A stretch of DNA of 64,000 nucleotides from DAINPP01 sp963667315. GTDB taxonomy: Bacteria > Thermotogota > Thermotogae > MWEM01. The position numbers and the translations under genes were made by a program. The stretch's first letter is position 1. The number at the start of each line of letters is the position of its first letter. The stretch is taken from NCBI GenBank assembly GCA_963667315.1, contig OY763325.1:434001-498000 (forward strand), read 5' to 3'. Under the pieces are notes generated by a model. That model was not told the DNA's origin, ran no database searches, and saw only the letters and a program-made list of their open reading frames with translations. Shown here in pieces: positions 17,370 to 25,675 of the stretch.

Positions 17370-18730
17370 TGAACGCCAAAATCTTTAAAGAAAATGTATT
17401 CGATTATGCCGCTAAAAAGGGGTTAAAAGAGTTTGAACTATACACCTCAAAATCACATGAATTCGAATGTTCTGTTAATAAAGGAGAAATTCAGAGTTAT
17501 AAAGATGCTGAAAATGGGGGCTCAAGTTTTAAGGCTGTTAAAGGTGGAAAAGCCGGATATAGCTACACCGAAGATCTTTCACCTGAAGAAGCCAGGAGAA
17601 TTGTCGATGATGCGCTCGAAAATCTTGAACTGATTGAAAGTGAAGAGAGCGAGATTGTATACGATCAGAAGACACTTATCTCCGATTGGGAAGATTATGA
17701 TATGGCTTTTGAGAAAATTGATCCCGCTAAAAAGATTGAAGATGTCAAAAAACTTGAGAAACTCATACTGGACAAAGACGATAGAATCCTAATGGTGCCC
17801 TATTGTTTTAATAATAATTCCTACAGTGAAATATATTTTGCCAATTCCTATGGTTCAGAATATACTTATGTAACCGGTGGTGGCGGCATGTATTCAGGGG
17901 CTATGGCTTCAAATGGTAAACAGAATAAATTCGGTCTTTCTTTCGGTTTTTCAAAGAATCCTGGAAAGATAGATATCGAAAAGATTGCAGAGGAAACGGC
18001 ACAGAAGACGGTTGCCTTACTTGATGCAAAAAGTGTTAAGAGCGGCAAGTATGATGTTGTGTTGAATAACGATGTTTTCTCCAATTTGCTGGGTTTATTC
18101 CTTCACATGATTTCAGCGGACAATGTACAGAAGGGATTATCTCTTTTAAAAGGAAAGCTGGATGAAAAGATTGCAAGTGAGCTGCTCAGTATCAGAGATG
18201 TCAGAAATTATACCGACAGTATCTTTAACACACCTGCCGATTCACAGGGAGTTGTTACCAAGGATAAAGATCTTCTAAAAGACGGTGTTTTAAAAACCTT
18301 CCTGCATAGTTTAAAAACAGCTGCTAAAGATGGTGTTGAACCAACCGGGAATGCGTTCAGAGGGAGTTATAAGGGAACAGAGAGTATTTCACCTGTCAAT
18401 GTGGATGTTAAAGCTGGAGATATCACACTTGAAGAATTGTTCGGGAAAATGAACAACGGTCTATATATCACAAGCGTTCAGGGTATGCATTCGGGTGCGA
18501 ATCCGATTTCAGGGGAATTTTCTGTCGGTGCGGAAGGGTTTAAAATTGAAGATGGGAAAAAAGTTTTTCCAGTCGAACAGATAACACTTTCAGGGAATCT
18601 TCTGAATGTTTTAAAATCGATGAAGGCTGTTGCGTCGGACAAAAAGATGGCATTTGCCATGGCATCGGGAATCTTTACACCTTCCGTTCTCATTGATAAG
18701 ATGGATATTGCAGGAGATGAAGGCGTATAA
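17369..18730 (+). CDS. tldE: TldE/PmbA metalloprotease subunit
   Basis: The 453-residue partner of TldD. It has the common fold (ELYTSKSHEFECSVNKGEIQ, later SVQGMHSGANPISGEFSVGAEG) but lacks the HEACGH zinc motif, as expected for TldE. Its start overlaps the tldD stop by one base (TAATG), giving balanced synthesis. The stop TAA at 18728-18730 overlaps the proposed AUA start of coaE. Confidence 0.94.
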   Translation: MNAKIFKENVFDYAAKKGLKEFELYTSKSHEFECSVNKGEIQSYKDAENGGSSFKAVKGGKAGYSYTEDLSPEEARRIVDDALENLELIESEESEIVYDQKTLISDWEDYDMAFEKIDPAKKIEDVKKLEKLILDKDDRILMVPYCFNNNSYSEIYFANSYGSEYTYVTGGGGMYSGAMASNGKQNKFGLSFGFSKNPGKIDIEKIAEETAQKTVALLDAKSVKSGKYDVVLNNDVFSNLLGLFLHMISADNVQKGLSLLKGKLDEKIASELLSIRDVRNYTDSIFNTPADSQGVVTKDKDLLKDGVLKTFLHSLKTAAKDGVEPTGNAFRGSYKGTESISPVNVDVKAGDITLEELFGKMNNGLYITSVQGMHSGANPISGEFSVGAEGFKIEDGKKVFPVEQITLSGNLLNVLKSMKAVASDKKMAFAMASGIFTPSVLIDKMDIAGDEGV

Positions 18731-19329
18731 ATAGAATTATTTCAATAGGTCTTACCGGGAAAATAGGTTCCGGTAAGACTACTGTGGCGAAATATTTTGA
18801 AAGCATCGGTTATCCGGTGCTTTTTATGGATATTGTAGGGCATGAAGTATTAAAGAAACGCTCTATTTTTGAAATTCTTGTGAAGCGATTTGGAGTAGGC
18901 TTACTTGACGAAAATGGAGAAATCGACAGAAGAAAACTTGGATCCATCGTATTTTCTGATAGGGAATCATTGAAATTTCTGAATGAAACCATGCATCCAG
19001 TGATGAATGGAATGGCAAAGGAATGGATTGATATGCAATGTGAGAAAGAAGAAGCAATCTGTTTTGTGGAAGCGGCTATTTTATTTGAGATGAAGATGAA
19101 TACTTTTCTTGACAAGATCCTTTTTGTTGACCTTACGGAAAATAAGATTTTAGAACGTACATTTAAACGGGGTAGAAAGAACGTGGAAGAGATCCAACGG
19201 ATATTGTCTACACAGCAAGCGAAAGCAGCTGAAATTGATTACGTCATTACTAATGATGGTACTCTGGAAGAATTGTATGAGAAATGTGATGCGTTTGAAA
19301 AAAATATTTTGAATGCTTTGAGAAAATGA
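18727..19329 (+). CDS. coaE: dephospho-CoA kinase, apparent AUA (or AUU) start
   Basis: The enzyme phosphorylates dephospho-CoA in the last step of CoA synthesis. The P-loop GKIGSGKTT, the base of the active site, lies upstream of the first in-frame GTG (18784). There is no ATG, GTG or TTG between the in-frame stop at 18718 and the P-loop. Reading from ATA at 18727 gives a 200-residue protein beginning (M)NRIISIGLTG, exactly the family N-terminus and length, with GGAG 10 bases upstream. ATA overlaps the tldE stop as ATAA, where ATGA would be normal. AUU at 18736 is the alternative. Function is secure; the start is an inference. Confidence 0.88.
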   Translation: MNRIISIGLTGKIGSGKTTVAKYFESIGYPVLFMDIVGHEVLKKRSIFEILVKRFGVGLLDENGEIDRRKLGSIVFSDRESLKFLNETMHPVMNGMAKEWIDMQCEKEEAICFVEAAILFEMKMNTFLDKILFVDLTENKILERTFKRGRKNVEEIQRILSTQQAKAAEIDYVITNDGTLEELYEKCDAFEKNILNALRK

Positions 19330-19345
19330 AAGAATATGATATAAT
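19318..19345 (+). promoter_or_regulatory. promoter of tmRNA
   Basis: TTGAGA (19318-19323), a 16-base spacer and TATAAT (19340-19345) with an upstream TG give a strong extended promoter lying over the end of coaE. Initiation near 19352 would leave a leader of about 34 bases for RNase P to remove. Confidence 0.65.
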
Positions 19346-19385
19346 ACGATTCGCAGATAGATTTCGTATACTCTTAACCCCTTTG

Positions 19386-19738
19386 GGGGGCGATCAGGGT
19401 TCGACGGGAATTGACGAGTAAAAGGAAGCGTGCCGAGTTTACATCAGACTCGTAAAACGGGTGTACAAAAAAGTTTAATTGACGAAACAGAATTTGCATT
19501 AGCAGCATAATGACTGCTCGTTCTCCAGAAGGTTTAGCCTGAGACAGGCTGGAAGAACGTCGATAATTCGGGCTTGCTTATTAATGATGTCGCTTTATTA
19601 ATAAGGACTTTTAGTGACTAGGAATTTACAGGATTGCTTTTGTGCCTGTGATTTCCGAAATTCAAACAGAAGCTACGCACGTAGATGCCTTCTACAAGCG
19701 GTTTTCGGACGGGGGTTCAATTCCCCCCGCCTCCACCA
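19386..19738 (+). ncRNA. ssrA: transfer-messenger RNA
   Basis: The 5' GGGGGCG (19386-19392) pairs with CGCCTCC before the terminal ACCA at 19735-19738, forming the acceptor stem with one G-U pair. The T arm GGGGGTTCAATTCCCCC is clear, and the 5' side carries the conserved AGGGTTCGACGGG. The tag frame ends at TAA 19508-19510, and the C-terminal tag is DETEFALAA, with the degradation signal ALAA. The resume codon cannot be fixed by eye; in-frame codons before GAC 19481 are AGT TTA ATT. Length is about 353 bases and the RNA is one-piece. Confidence 0.96.
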
Positions 19739-19742
19739 GATA

Positions 19743-19775
19743 AAAAAAAGAGGATGTTTCCTCTTTTTTTTATTT
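19743..19775. terminator. bidirectional terminator between tmRNA and the PAS/GAF gene
   Basis: AAAAAAAAGAGGA and TCCTCTTTTTTTT form a stem with a 4-5 base loop, with a T run on either strand. It serves tmRNA on the plus strand and the converging gene on the minus strand. Confidence 0.85.
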
Positions 19776-20657
19776 TTAAAATGTTTCTTTCTCGATAGTC
19801 TTGTTTCTTAAGAGGTATAAGCCGACTTGCTGTGAGTAAGTGATTAATTTGTTTTTATTTTTTATCGATTTGCCCTTTTGTGCTACCAGTGTGAAGACGC
19901 CGACAAATTTATTATCTTTTTGAATCCGACAGAGGTAAAAGTCCCCGATATTCAGAGCGCTCATTAAAGTGTTCAGTAACTTGTTTGGAATGGAATCCCC
20001 CATAAAGTCACTAACGCGTTTGAATTGAGAAATATGGGATAGTCGTAATTTATTCAGAAAATGACAATCGGATTTCCAAACCTTTTTTTCTGGATTGATT
20101 CCCAATATTTTTGTTGCTGTGCTAAGATCTTTTCTCTTACCGGCCGCTGCGACAGTTTTGAAATATTCTTCATCTTTGGAAAAGACATTCATTAAACAAT
20201 ATTTTGCATCAGCAATCCTTCGAGCACTTTCGGCAAGTTCGTGGTAATCGATAGTGTTTGAATCAATGATCTTTTGAGAAATATCTATAATTATTTTTTC
20301 TGCTGTTATATCCTCAATCCAAATGCACATGATATCATTTTGTTCCATGATCATTGTGAAGTTGTACCATCCTGAGAATATCTCAGCAAATTTTTCGACT
20401 TCAATTCTTTTTTCGATTTCAACTCGATCATAGTAGGAATCGATCCAGTCGAAAATGTTTTGTCCGAGTTTTTCGGAGAGGATCGAAAGTCTTTTGATAT
20501 TGAGGTATTTTTCAGCGTCTTTGACGAGAGAGAAAATGAAATCGTTAATTTGAAGAATTTCATAATCAGTACCTCTTTTGTTCAAATTTTTAATTTTTCG
20601 AAGACAAACAAATCCTATCGGAGCATTTTTAAAATAATAATCAGTTACAAAATCCAT
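19776..20657 (-). CDS. PAS and GAF-like sensory protein without an output domain
   Basis: A protein of 293 residues from ATG 20657, which has an AAGGGTG site; the longer frame to 20717 has no ribosome site. Residues 1-120 look like a PAS domain (FKNAPIGFVCL, ILQINDFIFSLV, KLGQNIFDWI, and a late strand IMCIWIEDIT). Residues 130-290 look like a GAF domain (ESARRIADAKYCLMNVFS through GDFYLCRIQKDNKFVGVFTLV). No kinase, GGDEF, EAL or HTH follows, so it may act as a partner protein. The call rests on strand pattern, not on catalytic residues. Confidence 0.5.
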   Translation of the reverse strand: MDFVTDYYFKNAPIGFVCLRKIKNLNKRGTDYEILQINDFIFSLVKDAEKYLNIKRLSILSEKLGQNIFDWIDSYYDRVEIEKRIEVEKFAEIFSGWYNFTMIMEQNDIMCIWIEDITAEKIIIDISQKIIDSNTIDYHELAESARRIADAKYCLMNVFSKDEEYFKTVAAAGKRKDLSTATKILGINPEKKVWKSDCHFLNKLRLSHISQFKRVSDFMGDSIPNKLLNTLMSALNIGDFYLCRIQKDNKFVGVFTLVAQKGKSIKNKNKLITYSQQVGLYLLRNKTIEKETF

Positions 20658-20794
20658 TCCTTCACCCTTTTTGTATGGAGATATCCTGAAAAAACGATTA
20701 ACGTTGTAAAAAAGCATTCACTATTCAATATGTATAATATAATATCACAAGATGAAGAAATATGGAATAATTGTTTTCTGTTACCTGAATATTT

Positions 20795-22150
20795 TTAAAA
20801 TACGAGGTATTGGAACATAATATAACCAGTTGAGAGAACACCGGATATCATGACGATAGGTAACGCGTATCGTAAATAGTTTGAGAAATTTATTCTGCCT
20901 CTCTGTAGTTTTTCGCTCATTCCTGAAACAACAATGTTTGCTGCAGCGCCTACGACGGTCATATTTCCGCCAAAACAAGTTCCGAATACGAGTGCCCACC
21001 AAATCAGAGGCGATAGTTGTATGTTCGCTTCAGCAGATTTTTGAATGAGGTTATGAACGATTGGTACCATGATCATTGCCATGGGGACTGCACTCATGAT
21101 GCCTGTGAGTAAAAGAGGTATCCAAATAATCAATATGATGAAAATGATATTGATTGTTAATTCATTTATCCCGGGGATCTTTGTGATACTCATGATACCG
21201 GTGCCCAATAAATCTATGATTCCAATACTTTGCAATGCGAATACAAGTATGAACATCCCGATGAAGAAAAATATCGTTCCCCATTCCATTTTTTTGAAAA
21301 CTTCTTCCATATCTTTGTCAGATGCTTTGATGGCGATAAGCATTACCGCACCGGCTATCAGAGATACATATGCGGGATCAACTCCGAGTTGTGGAGGGAG
21401 AGTGAAACCGATTATTGCTCCGAGAAAGATCGTTAAAGATTTTATCATCAATTTTTTATCTTTGATCTGTGATTTTGCATCTGTTTTTCTGAATTTATCG
21501 AGCATTTCTTTTTTCTCAGGCGTTAAGGCGAAAGTGCTTTTTTCTTTTTTTATCGTATAAAACAAAACAAATGCCAGAGTGATGAGGACACATGGCCCTA
21601 CGTTGATTAAAAAATCGGTGAAAGACTTTCCGGCGGCAAAACCGATGACCATATTGGGAGGATCACCGATAAGGGTTGCCGTACCTCCCAGGTTTGCAGA
21701 TAAAATAATCATCATAAGGAACGGGAAGGGGTCTTTATCGATCGTTTCCATTATGGCGAGGATCACCGGAACGAAAACCATGACCGTGCTGACGTTGTTT
21801 AAAAACGCAGAGCTTATCGCAACCGTTATGCTGGTGATGATATAAAGAAGTAATAGACTCCCGCGACTGGCTTTAACAACGTTTACCGCCAGATATTGAA
21901 AAAAACCTGATTTTTCTATGAAAGGCATAATTATCATCATACCGATAAGTAAAGATATTGTCTTGAAATCTACAAATGTGCTTAAATTTTCAAGATCAAA
22001 ATTTGGTATCAAATTGAAGATACTGTTTAAAGATATCAGGATAGCACCGGCAGCGAAACCCGAGGCTGCTTTGTTCATTTTACCGGTGATAAGATTGTAA
22101 TAAACCCATACAAGAAAGATAATTACTATGATTTTATAAGCGAGTAGCAA
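20795..22150 (-). CDS. ArsB/NhaD (ion transporter) superfamily permease
   Basis: A membrane protein of 451 residues with 11-12 helices. The key motif GTATLIGDPPNMVIG lies near residue 165, and the second repeat has WALVFGTCFGGNMTVVGAAAN, both typical of the ArsB/NhaD/P-protein branch. I start it at TTG 22150, 6 bases after GGAGGGG; the upstream TTG at 22165 lies in that site. The family covers arsenite efflux, Na+/H+ antiport and dicarboxylate transport. No ars gene is nearby, so Na+/H+ or organic anion transport is more likely, but the substrate is open. Confidence 0.85.
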   Translation of the reverse strand: MLLAYKIIVIIFLVWVYYNLITGKMNKAASGFAAGAILISLNSIFNLIPNFDLENLSTFVDFKTISLLIGMMIIMPFIEKSGFFQYLAVNVVKASRGSLLLLYIITSITVAISSAFLNNVSTVMVFVPVILAIMETIDKDPFPFLMMIILSANLGGTATLIGDPPNMVIGFAAGKSFTDFLINVGPCVLITLAFVLFYTIKKEKSTFALTPEKKEMLDKFRKTDAKSQIKDKKLMIKSLTIFLGAIIGFTLPPQLGVDPAYVSLIAGAVMLIAIKASDKDMEEVFKKMEWGTIFFFIGMFILVFALQSIGIIDLLGTGIMSITKIPGINELTINIIFIILIIWIPLLLTGIMSAVPMAMIMVPIVHNLIQKSAEANIQLSPLIWWALVFGTCFGGNMTVVGAAANIVVSGMSEKLQRGRINFSNYLRYALPIVMISGVLSTGYIMFQYLVF

Positions 22151-22236
22151 GTAAATCCCCTCCAAAAATTATCGAATCATTTTCCATTTTACTCCTTTTT
22201 GTTTGAGAATACAACAGAAGGGTTAGTGCAATAATA

Positions 22237-22259
22237 TGCATTATATCTTGTATAATGCA
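22237..22259. promoter_or_regulatory. inverted repeat overlapping a -10, possible operator
   Basis: TGCATTATA, five bases, then TATAATGCA: a perfect 9-base inverted repeat that includes TATAAT. It lies in the 260-bp AT-rich gap between the divergent permease and aminotransferase genes. The motif TGCAATAAT also flanks it on both sides as a direct repeat. A dimeric repressor site is plausible. The rest of the gap (22151-22411) is AT-rich without other clear signals. Confidence 0.35.
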
Positions 22260-22411
22260 ATAATTTTCAAATTTATAAATATAAAATAATTATATATAAT
22301 ATAATATAGAGATAGAATATACATATATTGTTAATATATAGTGGTTTGGTTTTGAGATTCTGTTAGAATGAAATTGAAAGAAAAAGAAAAATAGTTGGAG
22401 GTGCTTAATTT

Positions 22412-23689
22412 ATGAATATGAGAGAGCAGTATATTAACGCGAAACTCTCCTGGATTGCTAAAAATACAAAAGCCAGTATTATCAGAGAACTTTTAAAATC
22501 GACTTCTATTCCAGGAATGATTTCCTTTGGTGGCGGGGTTCCGGATCCAGAAACTTTTCCAAGACATGAGATGTCAAGACTTGCTCAAAGTGTTATAGAA
22601 GATGAATACAAAGTTTCGCTTCAGTATGGTTCAACTGAAGGGGACGATATACTGAAGGAACAGTATATCAAACTCCTTGAGAAACATCATGGTATAAGTG
22701 GTTTGAAAAATGATAATATCGTAATAACGACAGGTTCCCAGCAGGCTTTGGATCTTATAGGCAAAACCTTTCTTGATCCTGATAGTATTTGTGCTATTTG
22801 TTCTCCCGTTTACCTTGGGGCTGCAAGTGCTTTTAAAGTAAGAGATCCCAGATTTTTAACGGTTCCCATGGAAAACGACGGACCTGATATCACAATGCTC
22901 GAAAATAAGATAAACGCACTTTCAGATGAAGAGAAGCAGAAAATTAAATTTATCTACATCGTCAGTAATTTTGATAATCCAACCGGTATTTCTCTTTCCC
23001 TTGAAAAGAGACAGCGCATTTTAGACCTTGCTTATTCAAATGACCTGATCATCATAGAGGATGACCCTTATGGTGCTCTCAGATTTGAAGGAGAAAAAGT
23101 TCCAACTATTTATAAACTTGCTCAGGATAGCGATAAATACAAAGTTAATCCTGTATTGTTGCTGAATACATTCAGTAAGGTTCTATCACCCGGACTCAGA
23201 ATGGGTATCGTCATTGGTGACCCAATTATGGTCAGAAGAATCGTTATGGCAAAACAGGGAGCAGATCTTTGTACTTCTACTTTGACTCAGAGATTAACAG
23301 CCAGATATATTGAGAATTATGATCCAATTGTTGAGATGAAACCGACACTTGAATTATATGCGGCAAAGAGAGATACCATGATCAAGGCCTTTGAGGATAT
23401 TCTTTCTGAAATAAACGGCGTTTCATGGACATATCCTAATGGCGGTTTATTTACCTGGGTGACACTTCCGGAAGAATTTGATACGATGGAGATGCTTGAG
23501 ATTGCCAAAAAGAATCTCATTATCTATATTCCTGGAGAGGCTTTCTCTGTTAATGAAGAGACCAGAAAGGAAGTCAAGAATTCAATGAGGATTTCGTTCT
23601 GTCTGCCGTCGCATGAAGAAATTGTTGAGGGGAATAAGAGACTCGTTAAGACAATCAAAGAGTATATGGAGCAGAAAGGTCTGGTTTGA
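22412..23689 (+). CDS. PLP-dependent aminotransferase (class I/II, 2-aminoadipate/branched-chain type)
   Basis: A 425-residue fold-type I aminotransferase with GGAGGTG before its ATG. ISFGGGVPDPETFP near residue 37 is the signature of the LysN / aromatic / MocR-type subgroup. QYGSTEGDD, NFDNPTG, EDDPYGALRF and NTFSKVLSPGLRMG (Schiff-base lysine) follow in order. Members accept 2-aminoadipate, aromatic or branched-chain amino acids. Its position directly upstream of Buk-Ptb-Buk and an oxoacid oxidoreductase suggests it supplies the 2-oxoacids for that pathway. Confidence 0.88.
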   Translation: MNMREQYINAKLSWIAKNTKASIIRELLKSTSIPGMISFGGGVPDPETFPRHEMSRLAQSVIEDEYKVSLQYGSTEGDDILKEQYIKLLEKHHGISGLKNDNIVITTGSQQALDLIGKTFLDPDSICAICSPVYLGAASAFKVRDPRFLTVPMENDGPDITMLENKINALSDEEKQKIKFIYIVSNFDNPTGISLSLEKRQRILDLAYSNDLIIIEDDPYGALRFEGEKVPTIYKLAQDSDKYKVNPVLLLNTFSKVLSPGLRMGIVIGDPIMVRRIVMAKQGADLCTSTLTQRLTARYIENYDPIVEMKPTLELYAAKRDTMIKAFEDILSEINGVSWTYPNGGLFTWVTLPEEFDTMEMLEIAKKNLIIYIPGEAFSVNEETRKEVKNSMRISFCLPSHEEIVEGNKRLVKTIKEYMEQKGLV

Positions 23690-23690
23690 T

Positions 23691-24770
23691 ATGTATAAGA
23701 TATTATCCATAAATCCTGGCTCCACCACGACTAAAATCGGAATATTTGAAGATGGAATATTAAAACTTGAGAAGAAAGTTGTTCATAGTCCAGAGCAATT
23801 CGAAGAGTATGAAAGAATTATTGAACAAAAAAATATTAGAAAAAGAGATATAATGCAGTTTTTAGAAGAGGTTGAAGAAGATATAAAGGAATTTGATGCC
23901 TTTGCTGCACGGGGAGGGATATTGCCACCACTTTCAAGTGGAACATATCTGGTGAACGCTGAGATGGTGGATTATCTGGAAAATAAAAGTAAGGTAGAAC
24001 ACGCTTCGAATCTTGCCGCTGTTATAGCATACGATTTAGCATGTGAATGTGATAAAAAGGCTTTTATCACAGATCCTGTGTCTGTTGATGAGTTTGATGA
24101 TCTTTCAAGACTTTCGGGATTTAGAGATATAGAAAGAAGAAGTCTTTTGCACGCATTGAACATGAAAGCAGTTGGGAGAAAAATAGCCGATGAGATAGGA
24201 AAAAACTATGAAGATTGCAATTTTGTTATAGCTCATCTTGGTGGCGGTATCTCAATAGGCGCACAGAGAAATGGAAAGATGGTAGATGTAAACAACGCAA
24301 ATGATGAAGGACCTTTCAGTCCGGAAAGATCGGGAGAAATGCCAATCGGTGATGTTGTTAAAATGGCGTATTCGGGGGATTACACCAAACAGGAACTGAA
24401 AAGGCTGTTCACCAAAAATTCAGGGCTTAAAGCATATTTGAACACAAACGACCTTCTTGTTGCCTATGAACAGGCAAAAAGCGATCCAAAAGCCTTGCAG
24501 GTTATAGAGGCAATGGCTTATCAGATTGCAAAAGAAATCGGAGGCATGTGTGCTGTACTTCAAGGTAAGGTAGACTGTATCATCTTGACCGGAGGATTGG
24601 CTCACAGTATCGATTTTGTAGAAATGATAAAGGGATACGTTTCCAGTTTTGGTCTGGTTGCGGTAGTGCCGGGTGAAAATGAACTGGAAGCCCTTGCTAC
24701 GGGATGTTTAAGGGTCCTGAAAGAGAATGAGACTTGCAGGACCTTTTCTTTGACGGAGGTAAATTCCTGA
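23691..24770 (+). CDS. buk1: butyrate / branched-chain fatty acid kinase, copy 1
   Basis: A 359-residue ASKHA-fold kinase that makes ATP and a carboxylate from an acyl phosphate. It starts at ATG 23691, one base after the aminotransferase stop, with the phosphate-1 motif SINPGSTTTKIGIF. AARGGILPPLSSGTY, VEHASNLAAVIA, the phosphate-2 loop AHLGGGISIGA and ILTGGLAHS mark the butyrate kinase branch. It differs clearly from the second copy, so the two may prefer different chain shapes. It ends in a one-base overlap with ptb. Confidence 0.93.
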   Translation: MYKILSINPGSTTTKIGIFEDGILKLEKKVVHSPEQFEEYERIIEQKNIRKRDIMQFLEEVEEDIKEFDAFAARGGILPPLSSGTYLVNAEMVDYLENKSKVEHASNLAAVIAYDLACECDKKAFITDPVSVDEFDDLSRLSGFRDIERRSLLHALNMKAVGRKIADEIGKNYEDCNFVIAHLGGGISIGAQRNGKMVDVNNANDEGPFSPERSGEMPIGDVVKMAYSGDYTKQELKRLFTKNSGLKAYLNTNDLLVAYEQAKSDPKALQVIEAMAYQIAKEIGGMCAVLQGKVDCIILTGGLAHSIDFVEMIKGYVSSFGLVAVVPGENELEALATGCLRVLKENETCRTFSLTEVNS

Positions 24771-25675
24771 TGATTAAGAAAGTATCTGAGATTATTGAAA
24801 AAGCAAAGAGCTTCAACAAGACGATTGCTATTGCTGCCGCTGCTGATGAAACAGTTTTAAAAGCAGCTAAAAAGGCAAAAGAAATAGGTATAGCTGATTT
24901 TTGTCTTTGCGGAGAAGCTAATAAAATAGAAGAAATATTGAAAAAGATTGAAGCGGTTGATCTTGGTTTTAAGATTTACGATTGCCTGGATGCTGTTACT
25001 GCTGCAAAAAAAGCCGCCGAACTTGTTACAATGGGAACTGCGCATACCGTTATGAAAGGTTCGATTAAAACGGGAACACTTCTCAAGGTATTGCTTAGTG
25101 ATGAGTATAAATTCAAAACCGGAAAGACGATGAGTCTTAATGCGGTGTTTGAGATTTCGGGTTTTGACAGGCTGCTTATCTTAACGGATCCCGGTATGGT
25201 CATTACCCCCACACTTCAGCAAAAAGTTGATCTTATCAAGAATGCGATTCAAGCAGCTAATGCCCTTGGGAATGACTTGCCGAAGGTTGGGATCCTTGGT
25301 GCGGTTGAAGTCGTAAATCCTAAAATGCCGGCAACGATAGATGCAGCTCTTATATCTAAAATGGCTGACAGGGGACAGATAAAAGGTGCAATAATTGATG
25401 GGCCATTTGCGCTTGATAATGTTGTATCTCTTGAATCAGCGGAACACAAAGGAATTGTGAGTCCTGTTGCTGGTCAGGCAGATATTATCATTGCCCCAAA
25501 TATTGAAGCGGGTAACATGCTTTACAAGGCACTTGTTTTTCTTGCGAAAGCCCAGCTCGCAACGTCTATTCTCGGTGGCAGTGTTCCTATCATTTTAACA
25601 TCCAGATCAGATAGTGAACAGACAAAATTAAATTCTATAGCATTTAATGTACTTCTTTCGGAAGTGGTAAAATGA
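24770..25675 (+). CDS. ptb: phosphate butyryltransferase
   Basis: A 301-residue acyltransferase that exchanges CoA for phosphate on butyryl- or branched acyl-CoA. ATG 24770 follows GGAGGT by about 11 bases and overlaps the buk1 stop (TGATG). Family landmarks are VMKGSIKTGTLLKVLL near residue 90, ILTDPGMVITPTLQQK, and a C-terminal NIEAGNMLYKALVFLA with SGG-like GGSVPIILTSRSD. It is placed between two kinases, with a four-base overlap (ATGA) to the second. Confidence 0.94.
   Translation: MIKKVSEIIEKAKSFNKTIAIAAAADETVLKAAKKAKEIGIADFCLCGEANKIEEILKKIEAVDLGFKIYDCLDAVTAAKKAAELVTMGTAHTVMKGSIKTGTLLKVLLSDEYKFKTGKTMSLNAVFEISGFDRLLILTDPGMVITPTLQQKVDLIKNAIQAANALGNDLPKVGILGAVEVVNPKMPATIDAALISKMADRGQIKGAIIDGPFALDNVVSLESAEHKGIVSPVAGQADIIIAPNIEAGNMLYKALVFLAKAQLATSILGGSVPIILTSRSDSEQTKLNSIAFNVLLSEVVK

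Noticed and set aside
18784..19329. GTG 18784 as the start of coaE
   Set aside because: It would remove the ATP-binding P-loop, which is encoded just upstream in the same frame.
21069..21560. 163-codon frame antisense to the ArsB/NhaD permease
   Set aside because: The hydrophobic appearance comes from the complement of membrane-helix codons; the real gene is on the other strand.
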